A stretch of DNA of 64,000 bases, taken from the NCBI RefSeq assembly GCF_018294505.1, contig NC_057800.1:178746353-178810352 (forward strand). Direction: 5' to 3'. Within the stretch, counting starts at the first letter, position 1. Each line of letters opens with the position of its first letter. Under the pieces are notes generated by a model. The model made no database searches. It was not told the DNA's origin and saw only the letters and a list, made by a program, of their open reading frames with translations. Shown here one piece after another: positions 48,014 through 58,651 of the stretch. The stretch is from Triticum aestivum. Lineage: Eukaryota; Streptophyta; Magnoliopsida; Poales; Poaceae. Made by a program: the position numbers and the translations under genes.

Positions 48014-48787
48014 ATGGCCACTCGCGACCTCAATCAAGTGGTTCGCCTGACTCGATGCCTAGATGTACCCGGCCATACTGCCATGTTGGTCAGGGTAATG
48101 ACTGAGGCTGGATACCGCTGGTATCCTGAGTACACGGTCGAAGAGCAATTTCGGGACTTCAATCAAAGACAGTATCTCTGCACTGTCAGGATATTTCCAT
48201 CTTATCCTGGATCCACCGAGCCCCTTCACTGCTCCTATGGACTCGGGGTTACTATTGAGATGGCTGTGCAGGACGCCGCCTACTCTATGATGACCATCAT
48301 GCGAGTCAGGTCTGGTCTATTTCGGGACTCTGATTTCCGGTATATGCCAGGATCACTTCCGGGAGCACAAGGGTATGTCCAGGCTATCTATGCTGACCCC
48401 ACCCAGGAGGATTCACGGACTCGCACCACTGCTGAGATGCTCGAGGATAAGGACCGTGAAAATCGGGCCTTGAGGTTAGAGCTCTTCAATACCCGTGCTG
48501 ACCACTGGGCCACATTGACTCGGTTTGCACCGGTGGTGCAAGCTGGATATTCGGATATGCGCGATCTCTATCCTGTGAGATCTGCTCTGCCAGACGTGAT
48601 GGGTTGGCGTGATGTTGGAGGCATCACCCCACCTCGCGGTCCCCGCAGGCCACCGTCTGTTGGTCCAAGACCTCATCCTAGCCCCTATGGTCCACAAGCT
48701 CCGCGAGATCGTCTGTTTCCGGATGATCATGTTGAGCTTCCAGGCTATGGAGGTGACTTCTACGAGGACTACTACGGATCGGTCTGA
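48014..48787 (+). CDS. Intact leader ORF of Gypsy-C, 257 residues, unknown function (possible degenerate dsRBD-like fold)
   Basis: ATG at 48014 (MATRDLNQVVRLTRCLDVPG); the frame is open four more codons upstream but lacks an earlier ATG. It is intact to TGA at 48785-48787. Residues about 22-100 read LVRVMTEAGYRWYPEYTVEE, then CTVRIFP, then YGLGVTIEMAVQDAAYSMM, a helix-strand-strand-helix pattern that recalls a double-stranded-RNA-binding domain (PEY after helix 1, A-x-Q-x-AA in the last helix), but the usual Lys-rich KKxAK site is missing. A short coiled coil (EMLEDKDRENRALRLELFNT, about 138-157) follows, then a Pro/Arg-rich stretch and an acidic Tyr/Gly tail. It lies between primer site and gag and is not gag, pol or chromodomain. 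I recall near-identical hypothetical proteins in wheat. The dsRBD idea is inference. Confidence 0.72.
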   Translation: MATRDLNQVVRLTRCLDVPGHTAMLVRVMTEAGYRWYPEYTVEEQFRDFNQRQYLCTVRIFPSYPGSTEPLHCSYGLGVTIEMAVQDAAYSMMTIMRVRSGLFRDSDFRYMPGSLPGAQGYVQAIYADPTQEDSRTRTTAEMLEDKDRENRALRLELFNTRADHWATLTRFAPVVQAGYSDMRDLYPVRSALPDVMGWRDVGGITPPRGPRRPPSVGPRPHPSPYGPQAPRDRLFPDDHVELPGYGGDFYEDYYGSV

Positions 48788-49129
48788 GTTAGTGGTAGTA
48801 TCACTAGTTCGCACTAGCTGTGTCGTCTATCGTCCCGCGTGACTCGTGGGATATGACCTAGTTTGTACTCTTTCCGGAGGTGTAGAAAAATAATGTATAG
48901 GAGCTTGGGATGCCTCCGATGAGATGTAATCCTCTTTTCATCGTAATAGTACTTTGTTTGGTCTTGTACTAAACCCTGTATGGTGTGTATGACGATGGAA
49001 TAAAGAAGCAGTTTCTGTATTTACCATGTCATACGGATGATCATCTTGCATTTCGAGTTATTCCTTACATTTTATATCCTATGTCGGAGTTTTATCATCC
49101 TGACTAAATCATTGTCTTGTTTACCTAGG
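48788..49129 (+). other. Spacer between leader ORF and gag
   Basis: 342 bp AT-rich, no ORF. GGAATAAAGAAGC (about 48998) contains AATAAA, a possible early polyadenylation signal for the leader ORF. The end, TTGTTTACCTAG before GATG, is again acceptor-like. Confidence 0.4.
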
Positions 49130-52100
49130 ATGGTCAACACGCGCACTAACCCTGCTCCTCAAGAGCAGGCCGAAGGCAGTGAAGTCAGGGATGCAAATCT
49201 GCCTCATCCTCCTTCCCTAGCCTAGGTTATGATGGAAGCTGAGAGAAACAAGCGGGAGACCAACCGTTTGTTGGAGCGTATTGAACAGAACACGGCACAC
49301 CATCAGAGGACTAACGTGGTGTCACTCAGTGATTTTATCAAATTACATCCACCCACGTTCCACCACTCCGTCGAGCCTCTCGACGCTGATGACTGGCTTC
49401 GCAGTATCTCTCACAAACTGCGTTCCGCGCTGGTAGCGGAGGCTGACAAGGTCACCTTTGCTGCATATCATCTTGAAGGCCCCGCCAGTCTATGGTGGGA
49501 GAATTATGGAGCTATGCGCCCAGCGGGCCATGTCACTACTTGGGCTGAATTCAGCGAGGCTTTCCATGAACATCACATTCCGGAGGGTTTCATGGACCGT
49601 AACGTGAGGAATTTTGCAGTTTCACTCAGGGCTGACTTTCTGTGGATGCTTACAGCAGGGAGTTTGGTAACCTCGCACGATATGCAACTGAGGAAGTGTC
49701 TACTGATGCCAAGAAGCAAGCAAGGTTCCGTAAGGGACTTAGTCCTGAGCTTCGCCATGACCTCCGTCTGCATGAGTGCACATCTTTTCAGAAACTTGTC
49801 AACAAAGCCATCAGTGCTGAAACTGGTCAGACTGACTATGACGCAACACACAAGCATGGCCGTGACATGGGTTCCTCATCCGGTGCTGGTCCTCAGAAGC
49901 GCCGCGTGTGGGTACCCAACACCGCCCTGCCACCCAGGTTCACACCGAGGCCATCTTTCCAGGCGCCTCGCCCTGTTCAACAGTCTGCACCGGCCAAGCC
50001 CTATGGGGGTCCAACCAACAATGCTCCTCCACGTACCAGTTCCGTGACTTGTTTCAAGTGTGGGGAATCTGGCCACTATATGCGTGAGTGTCCCCAGACC
50101 AACCCCAACCAGTCTGCTAAAGCTGTTGGCCGTGGCAAGCCGACAGGGAAAGTGTTCCACGCCAAGCCGGCCACCGCCTCACGTGGCCATGTCAACTGTA
50201 TCTCTGCCGAAGAAGCTCAAGAGGATCCCAACGTTGTTCTCGGTACGCTTCTTGTTAATTGCCACCCGGCATCTTTTCTTTTCGATACAGGAGCCTCTCA
50301 TTCTTTTATATCCGAAAATTATGCTCGTTTGCATAACGTCGCATTCGGTGATATGCCAACCTCTATGGTAATTCAAACTCCGGGATCCAAATGGCAAACT
50401 TCTAGAGTAAGCCATGGAAATGAAATCCAAGTCGACAGACTTGTTTTCCTTGCATCGTTGATAGCCCTTAAATCTTCAGATATTAATATCATTCTGGGTA
50501 TGGACTGGATGTCAGCTCATCATGCCAAAATTGATTGCTTCTCTAGGACTGTTCAACTCACTCACCCTTCGGGCAAGATAGCCAAGCGACAATTATATTC
50601 TCTTAACGCCAGCCCTTTCCCAGACCTTGAGGACGTTTCGGTAGTCCGTGACTTCCCGGATGTCTTCCCAGAGGAATTGCCAGGTGTTCCACCTGACAGG
50701 GATGTTGAGTTCGTAATAAACCTCATTCCAGGAACCGTTCCGATTGCTAGAAGACCTTATAAGATGGCACCACTAGAACTAGCCGAGCTTAAGAAACAAC
50801 TCGATGAGTCCTTGAAAAACGGTTTCATCCGCCCTAGTTCATCTCCGTGGGCTTGCCCCATCCTATTCGTCAAGAAGAAGGATGGTACGGACCGAATGGT
50901 TGTAGATTACCGACCCGTCAATTTGGTCACAATCAAGAACAAATATCCGCTTCCCAGGATCAACGACTTGTATGATCAGCTCGCTGGATCCTCAATCTTC
51001 TCCAAGATGGATTTGAGGTTGGGCTACCATCAAATCAAAATCAGAAACGGGGACATTCCTAAAACGGCCTTTGTTACTCGTTATGGCCAATACGAGTACA
51101 CCGTCATGTCCTTCGGTTTAACCAACGCTCCAGCCACCTTTTCTCGGTTAATGAACTCAATCTTCATGGAGTATTTGGATAAATTCGTCGTGGTTTACCT
51201 CGATGATATACTCATCTACTCCAAGAACGAGGAGGAACATGCTGAACATCTAAGGCTAGTGTTGAAGAAACTTCAAGAGCATCGCCTTTATGCCAAATTT
51301 TCTAAATGTGAATTCTGGTTGTCAGAAGTGACCTATCTGGGTCATGTAATATCTGGTAAAGGTATTGCTATTAACCCTGAGCGAGTTCAAGCCGTCCTTA
51401 ATTGGACTCCACCTGAATCGGTCAAGCAAGTTCGGAGTTTTCTGGGCTTAGCGAGCTATTGTCGTCGCTTTGTCGAGAACTTCTCCAAGGTTGCTAAACC
51501 TCTAACCGAACTCCTCAAGAAGGATAAAAAGTTCGAATGGACTCCACAATGTGAGCACAGTTTTCAGGAACTGAAAAGACGACTGACTTCTGCTCCCGTT
51601 CTGGTACCGCCAGACTTTTCCAAGGACTTTGTTATCTACTGCGACGCCTCGCGACAAGGACTAGGTTGCATTCTCATGCAAGATCGACACGTAATTGCCT
51701 ACGCTTCACGGCAATTGCACCCACATGAGGAGAATTATCCTACTCATGATCTAGAGCTTGCAGCCGTAGTCTATGCACTTAAGACCTGGCGACATTACCT
51801 CCTCGGTAACCGTTGCGAAATATTCACTGATCACCAAAGTCTGAAGTACATTTTCACCCAACCGGATTTGAATCTCAGGCAAAGACGTTGGGTTGAGTTG
51901 ATCACAGACTTCGACTTAGGAATAACTTACACCCCAGGGAAAGCCAACGTCATGGCTGATGCGCTAAGTCGTAAATCTTATTGTAACAACCTGATGTTAC
52001 AAAAAAGTCAACCGCTTCTCCATGAGGAATTTCGGAAGCTTAACCTTCACATTGTTCCTCAAGGTTTTCTTTCCACCTTGGTAGCAAAACCTACTCTTAC

Positions 52101-53583
52101 GGATCAAATCATCGCTGCCCAAAAGCGAGATAAGGGAATATCTAAAATCAAAGAGAACATTGCTAGCGGAGGTGCTAGTTGTTTCTCCACAAATGATCTT
52201 GGTGTTGTGTACTTTGAGAACCGTCTAGTGGTTCCCAAGAACCAGCATCTACGGTAGTTGATCCTTAAGGAGGCTCATGAATCTCCTCTCACCATTCATC
52301 CCGGTAGTACTAAGATGTATCAGGACCTACGCCAGAGGTTCTGGTGGACTAGGATGAAGAGAGAGATTGCTCAGTATATTGCAAATTGCGACGTCTGTCG
52401 TCGTGTAAAAGCAGAGCACCAACAGCCTGCTGGCACCCTTCAACCCTTAGCTATTCCTGAATGGAAATGGGATAAAATTGGTATGGATTTCATTACCGGT
52501 TTTCCCAGGACCAAGAGAGGGAATAATGTTATTTTCGTCGTTGTCGATCGTCTTTCCAAAGTAGCCCATTCCTTACCTGTTCGTGAGAGTATAACCGCTA
52601 GTCAGCTGGCAGACTTATACATCTCCCGAATAGTGTCTCTCCATGGTGTTCCTTTGGAAATTAACTCGGATCGAGGAAGTCTTTTCACCTCTCGATTTTG
52701 GGAAAGCTTCCAAAATGCTATGGGGACCCGTCTCTCCTTTAGCACCGCCTTCCACCCTCAGTCGAGTGGTCAAGTGGAACGCGTCAACCAGATTCTAGAA
52801 GACATGCTTCGAGCCTCTGTTATCTCATTCGGAATGGACTGGGAGAAGTGCCTTCCATTTGCCGAATTCGCTTACAACAACAGCTATCAATCTAGCTTGG
52901 GTAAAGCCCCTTTTGAAGTTCTCTATGGACGACGGTGTCGAACACCCCTTAACTGGTCAGAGACCAGGGAAAGACAATTCTTTTGCCCGGATATGATTCA
53001 GGAAGCAGAAGAACAGGTTCGTATCGTTCGTGAAAAGTTGAAAACAGCCCAATCTCGTCAAAAGAGTCAATATAACCGAAAACATAAGGCTATGACTTTC
53101 AAGGTTGACGAGAAGGCTTATCTTCGGGTCACCCCTCTGAAGGGAACCCATCGTTTCGGTATCAAAGGCAAATTGGCTCCTCGTTACATTGGACCTTTTC
53201 GCATTCTCGCCAAATGAGGAGAAGTTGCCTACCAGTTGGAACTACCTCCGCACCTCTCCAGAGTCCACGATGTCTTCCACGTTTCTCAACTCAGGAGTTG
53301 CTTCTCGGATCCTATCCGCGGAGTGGACCACGAAACGCTTGATCTCCAAGATAATCTTACATATCGAGAGTACCCCATTCGTATCCTCGATCAGGCCGAA
53401 CGTACCACCCGACGTCATAATATCAAGTTTCTCAAAGTACAATGGTCGCACCATTCTGAGGATGAAGCAACTTGGGAAAGGGAGGATCGTCTTCGACTCG
53501 AGTATCCCGCCTTCTTCCCGGAGGAACCCAAATCTCGGGACGAGATTCTTTTGAGTGGGGGTGAGTTGTCACACTCTAGCTAG
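49130..53583 (+). pseudogene. Gypsy-C gag-pol polyprotein with C-terminal chromodomain
   Basis: ATG at 49130 (MVNTRTNPAPQEQAEGSEV). Capsid core: ADDWLRSISHKL, ASLWWENYG, FSEAFHEHHIP. Zinc knuckle [14 protein letters not shown] (about 50050). Protease [13 protein letters not shown] (about 50280). [19 protein letters not shown] and catalytic YLDDILIYS (about 51200). RNase [30 protein letters not shown]. Integrase: CDVCRRVKA zinc region, MDFITGFP (D), NSDRGSLFTSRFW (D), GQVERVNQ (E). Chromodomain: YPIRILDQAERTTRRH then VQWSHHSEDEATWERED (about 53370-53510), which in chromoviruses steers insertion to chromatin. Lesions: TAG at 49223, a 1-bp deletion near 49603, TGA at 49633, TAG at 52255, TGA at 53215. 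The large open part is 49642-52257. The final stop lies 17 bases inside the 3' LTR. Confidence 0.95.
53553..53566 (+). promoter_or_regulatory. Gypsy-C polypurine tract
   Basis: GAGTGGGGGTGAGT lies immediately before the 3' LTR (TGTCACAC at 53567), the expected place for plus-strand DNA priming. Confidence 0.85.
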
Positions 53584-56500
53584 TCATGCATTAGAGTGTT
53601 GCATCATGTTTACTCTTTCATCAGAAACTTGAAATGGGGATTTGTGAAACCCTCAGAATCATTTTGAAAATGACCCAAATAAATTTTTTTCCAAAAGGGT
53701 CCAAGAAAATGCTCATGTTGCTCTCTGAAAATATTGGACAGAGATAAAAATCAAACCAATATTTTTAAGAGCTCATAGGTATTTATTTTGGGCATTTGGA
53801 ATTAATGCATAACTATTTGCATTGGAAATATATTAGTTATATATATTAATATATGTCCAAAAATTATGCCACCTGTTGGGAAGCTCTGGAATAATATATC
53901 TAGCTCCTGCAAAAATTGGCATAAGGTAATAAAATGATTTAATATTTTATTTAAATCAAAACAAATGACAGAAATTAGAAAAACAAAAATAAATAAAAGA
54001 AGGAGAAGCTTACCTGGGGCTCCTCCCTGTGCAGCCCAGCAGTAGCTGGCCGGCCCAGCCAGCAGGCGGCCCAGCCCGCCTCCTCCTCTGTCGTCTTCGT
54101 CCTCGACAGAGGGAGGGGAGCGTGCCCGGCGCGCGCGCGCGCCACCGCGCCACGCCACCAGCTCGCCTGCCTGCCTGCCTCTCCCCTCCTCGTNNNNNNN
54201 NNNNNNNNNNNNNNNNNNNNNNNNNNNNNNNNNNNNNNNNNNNNNNNNNNNNNNNNNNNNNNNNNNNNNNNNNNNNNNNNNNNNNNNNNNNNNNNNNNNN
54301 NNNNNNNNNNNNNNNNNNNNNNNNNNNNNNNNNNNNNNNNNNNNNNNNNNNNNNNNNNNNNNNNNNNNNNNNNNNNNNNNNNNNNNNNNNNNNNNNNNNN
54401 NNNNNNNNNNNNNNNNNNNGTGTATGAACGCACCCATCGCCGCCGTTCGCCATAGCCACCGCCACCGGCCTCCCCTCGCCTTCCCGACTCGCGCAGGAGC
54501 TCCGCCCCCTCGCCCTGAAGCTCTCCGTCAAGCCACAAGACGCCGGACGCCCTGTGGAGCCGCCGTCGCCATCATCTTCCTCCTCGGGCTCCGACCACCA
54601 TCGCCGTCGATTCGCCGTCTCCAGTGCGTCCCCGAGCCCGCTTCGACGCCCGCTGGAACCGCGGTGAGCTCCGCCACCGTTTCCCTCTCTTCTCCCCCTC
54701 GTTCCCGCGTCGTAACTCCGTTTCCCACCACGGCCGAACCTCCGCCGTCGCCGAGCTCACCGTCGACGCAGCTCCGGTGACCATTTGGTCACCCCAGCGA
54801 GTCCAAAAAGTTCGTAAGGCCCCGTAGAGCATCCCTAGCGCCTTGCTTCGCTCGCCTTCGAGCTCCAACCACGTTTCCGTGCACGACCGAACCCCGGCGG
54901 CCGCAGCCGAGCTCGCCGCTGTCGACTCCGGCCACCCCAGGCCCAGCCACGGCCACCGCCCGACGCGCCATCGAGCTAGCTTTCCAACGCACCTAGCCGC
55001 ACGCCGTTTGGAGCACCACAGAGGAAACCCGGGGCACATGTACGCCGCGGACCTCGCCGGCGACTAACCGCCGGCGGGTTTGACTTGTTCGACCTGGGGT
55101 TTGACCCCCCCAGAGTCACTGACGCGTGGGCCCCGTCGGCCAGGTGGTTAGCTTAGTGCTAATCACTGTTAATTAACCCCCTGACACTGACCAGTGGGCC
55201 CCAGCGCCACTAACTCTTAATTAGGATTAAACTAACCTCTGTTAAACCCCCCTGTCACTGACGTGTGGACCCCACACGTCAGGTTTGACCCCAGCCAGCC
55301 GCAGTTGACCGCTGACGTCGTGCTGACGTCATGCTGGCGCAATATATATATTTCTGGATTTAAATTAAATCAGGAAATTCCAGAATATAATTTAAACTTC
55401 AAAAATTCATAACTTTTATTCTATAACTCCAAATCAGACAAATTATATATGAAAAATGATCAGAAAAATCCAATCTATCCATCTGTACTATTTTCATGCA
55501 TGATCAAACAAGTTAAATTGATGTTTAAAGCAGAACAAAGAAAAGCACTTTAAAAGGCCATGTTTGAGTTTGAAATTTGAATCTTTGATTCAAATTGGTT
55601 CAGACCCTTCTAGTTTTAGTTGCATTAGCCCAACACACTCATATTGCCATGTTTCATGCATGCATCATATTGTTGCACATTGTTTGGTGATGGTTGTGTA
55701 TCGGTGTCCTTTGCGACAGGTTCTGCCTCCGAGGAGTACCGTGATTACCCTAACGAAGAACCGTATCAGTGCATCGAACCATCAGGCAAGCAACCAACCA
55801 TTTGATCATATCGATACAAACCCATGTTCTCGCTCCTGCTCTCTTTTACTGCATTTAGACAACGCGTTTCAAACTGCTGTGTGCTACGGTAGTTGAACCC
55901 ATTTCCTCTGCATGACCTGTCATTGCCACAGTAACTAGATGAAACCCACTAGCATGTGTAGGAGTTGATTGAGCCATATGTATGTGTTGTTCCTACCTTG
56001 CTATGCCTGCTATGCCTAGAGTCGTGTCAGGTCTGGTTCATCTGGGTGATGGGCTAGAGTGAAATGATTATGTCGGTAATAAGAGTGGTGTGGTGAACAC
56101 GATTTGGTAAAGGTATCGATGAGAGGCCATGTAGGAGTACATGGTGGGTTGTTTCATTGAAGCCGACCTTAAGCACTGAGATCTGTATGTGTGATTTAAG
56201 ATACCGCTACTACCATGCATTGGGCCCTGAAATATGACCCCGCTCGACTTCTTATTCACCCTAGCTCTCTGTCTAGGAGTTGCAAGTAGTTTCTGGTGTT
56301 TGTAGCCTACTGGAGGCCGTGGACAGCGCTGACCGTAGGGGTGGGCTGTGATGCGGTAGGTACGTGGCACGGTGTACCGAATACCCGTTAGGTATCTCGG
56401 GAACCCTGTTCACATCGTTCGGGGCCGTATGGGAAACCTCGGCCGGACTCCCTGCGGATGGAACCTGGATAGGCGATAAACCTAGACTAGAGGCTTAAGT

Positions 56501-57842
56501 GTTTAGGTAGGTCGTGGTCTACACCCACGTCGGCTTTCGCTTGAAGTCTGCCGAGCACATGTCGTGTGCAGACGCTAAGTGGTGGAAACATGTATGAAGA
56601 AGTACACCCCTGCAGGGTTATCATGATCTATTCGAATAGCCGCGTCCGCGGTAACGGACTACTTGGTTGCCTATACAGTTCATAGACAAGTAAATGGAAA
56701 CTACTAAAAGCCTCAGGATAAGTGTGAGTGCCGAGGATGGCTCTTCCGTAGGAAGACGGAGGCGGATCCTCGGTAGTGTATTGAAGTGGTGAGTAGTGGA
56801 CTCGTGTACGCAAAACCATTTCAAGTTGAAGTATCATAGGATAGTCTAGCCAAGAGTCAAAGATGGCTTGCTGCAACAACTCCACCAACCCTTCTTGATA
56901 ATATGCATGTATGTAGGATCTGATGTAAGTCTTGCTGAGTACCTTTGTACTCATGTTGCTATAATTTGCATTTTTACAGAAGACGCTGCAACCCCTTCTG
57001 ATGGGTTCTACGTAGACGTTGACATCAACGAGTAGGCTAAAGGCCCAGGTGGTGATCCTGAGCTTATGAAGGACCACGTAGTATAGTTAGGCTTTCCAAG
57101 CCTCTTTTATTCTACCAGTTGTCTGTACTCAGACAAGTTACTTCCGCTGCTGGTTTGTATGACTGTATGACTTGAATGTTGGGTCGTGAGACCCGTTCCT
57201 TTGTGTATGTTATGTATGGCTCCCTGAGCCTTAAATAAAGTACTTGTGTCGTAGAGTCATGTTGTGATGCTTCGTTGTATTTGCACATATCGAGCATATT
57301 GTGTGTATGATTGAAATGCTTGGTATGTGTGGGATCTGACTATCTAGTTGTTTATCTTTAGTAGCCTCTCTTACCGGGAAATGTCTCCTAGTGTTACCAC
57401 TGAGCCATGGTAGCTTGCTACTGCTCTGGAACACTTAGGCTGGCCGGCATGTGTCCTTCTTCGTTCCTGTGTCTGTCCCTTCGGGGAAATGTCACGCATT
57501 GAGTACCGGAGTCCTGTTAGCCCGCTACAGCCCGGTTTACCGGAGTCTTGCTAGCCCAGTGCTACAGCCCGGACCCACTTGCTGATGACCGACACGTTCG
57601 AAGCTGGGTCATGGATGCCTGTCCCTGTAAGTCTGTGCCACTTTGGGTTTACGACTAGTCATGTCAGCCCGGGCTCCTTATCATATGGATGCTAGCGACA
57701 CTATCATATACATGAGCCAAAAGGCGCAAACGGTCCCGGGCAAAGGTAAGGCGACACCCGTGGGGATACCGTGCGTGAGGCCGCAAAGTGATATGAGGTG
57801 TTACCGGCTAGATCAATGTGACATCGAGTCGGGGTCCTGACA
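53567..57842 (+). repeat. Gypsy-C 3' LTR (copy 3)
   Basis: 4276 bp including the N gap, TGTCACAC to CCTGACA. Before 56270 it follows copy 1 (for example GGGCCCTGAAATATGACC); after 56349 it follows copy 2 (for example GGCACGGTGTACCG). It has a matching AATAAA near 57233. The minus-strand ORFs at 53802-55039 repeat those in copy 1 only because the LTR is repeated. Confidence 0.93.
54194..54419. other. Sequence gap (226 N) in the Gypsy-C 3' LTR
   Basis: It lies in a CT-rich stretch. The same interval in copy 1 (41577-41665, between CCTCGT and GTGT) is only 89 bp, so the N count is either an estimate or hides extra sequence. Confidence 0.97.
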
Positions 57843-58651
57843 AAGGAGCAGGCCCAATTTAGCAATGCGGCTGCCGAAAACGCATCGACCGAGTTAAAGG
57901 CCGAACAAGTAGCTCGGCACCAAGATAAGGAGAAAATATCCTCGTTGGCGCTCGAACTGAAGAATGATTCTTGCCGCTGTGAATTCCTAGAGGAGGAGAA
58001 TAAAGCTAAAGGGGCTGAGCTTGACAAGGCCTTGCGAGAGGCGAAAGAAGCGCGGTCCGAATCTAGAGCGGCCCGTGAGGCGATCCAGCAAGCTGGGGAG
58101 ATCGCGGCTGGTAAGCCCTTTTTATTACATGCTAAGTTCGGCAATCCGAATTATGCTCAGCTTAACCAAGTATGGAGTTCTCCAGACGTGTTTTTGGACC
58201 TGCCGAAGAGTTCATCCGATGCGGCGCAGTTTTATCAGGCGCAAGAGGGATATGCGATGGAGAAGCTTTTATGGTCATAATTCGGCATATCAAAACACCC
58301 TCTGCTGCTGAATGACTGGATGTCCCAATGGGTCGAGCTTCACAAAAGTCCGACGCTGCCATGAAGAACGTCGTACTTCAGCTGTGGCCGACTGTTCCGA
58401 ATAGCTATTTCGGCTTGGTGCGGCGGCTTGCTAATGCGGTGCCCCGCATAGATGCCGTGAAGCGGTCGGCATGCATTGAAGGTGCACGGATGGCCTTTGC
58501 CCGAGTCAAGACATACTGGGGGAAGATGAAGGCCATCGATGTTGCAGCGCAAGGTCCACCTAAGGGCAAGGACCATCACGCACCAGAGCATTACTTTGAG
58601 GACGTCTTAGAGGCTGCCTGCTTGATAGGGGTGAATGTTCGAAAGACATAA
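57843..58651 (+). pseudogene. Antisense gene of Gypsy-B, 3' part after the Gypsy-C insertion
   Basis: Directly after the Gypsy-C LTR the frame reads KEQAQFSNAAAENASTELKA then ALELKNDSCRCEFLEEEN, a coiled coil continuing exon 4, to a GTAAG donor at about 58109. The last exon (from an AG near 58173) encodes FLDLPKSSSDAAQFYQAQEG, a stop at 58278, and after a frame change near 58345 the conserved C terminus YFGLVRRLANAVPRIDAVKR then EGARMAFARVKTYWGKM and HYFEDVLEAACLIG, ending TAA at 58649-58651. The left frame (ending DESQ at 40953) does not join in phase with this part, and from memory of relatives about 20 residues seem missing, so some DNA may have been lost at the junction. Confidence 0.75.

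Larger units (their letters stand above)
40957..57842 (+). mobile_element. Gypsy-C: chromovirus (Tekay/Del-like) with duplicated 5' LTR
   Basis: Order is full LTR (40957-45086), six bases GCGTTG, partial LTR (45093-47573), primer site, leader ORF, gag-pol with chromodomain, polypurine tract, 3' LTR (53567-57842). The 3' LTR begins TGTCACAC and ends CCTGACA. The left LTR lacks its first bases and begins within ACCCTAGCTAG. The right flank AAGGA and left flank AAGG are only a partial target duplication. The insertion point is exon 4 of the Gypsy-B antisense gene. The matching parts of the LTRs differ by less than about 1%, the lowest divergence in the window, so it is probably the youngest insertion. 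Confidence 0.92.
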
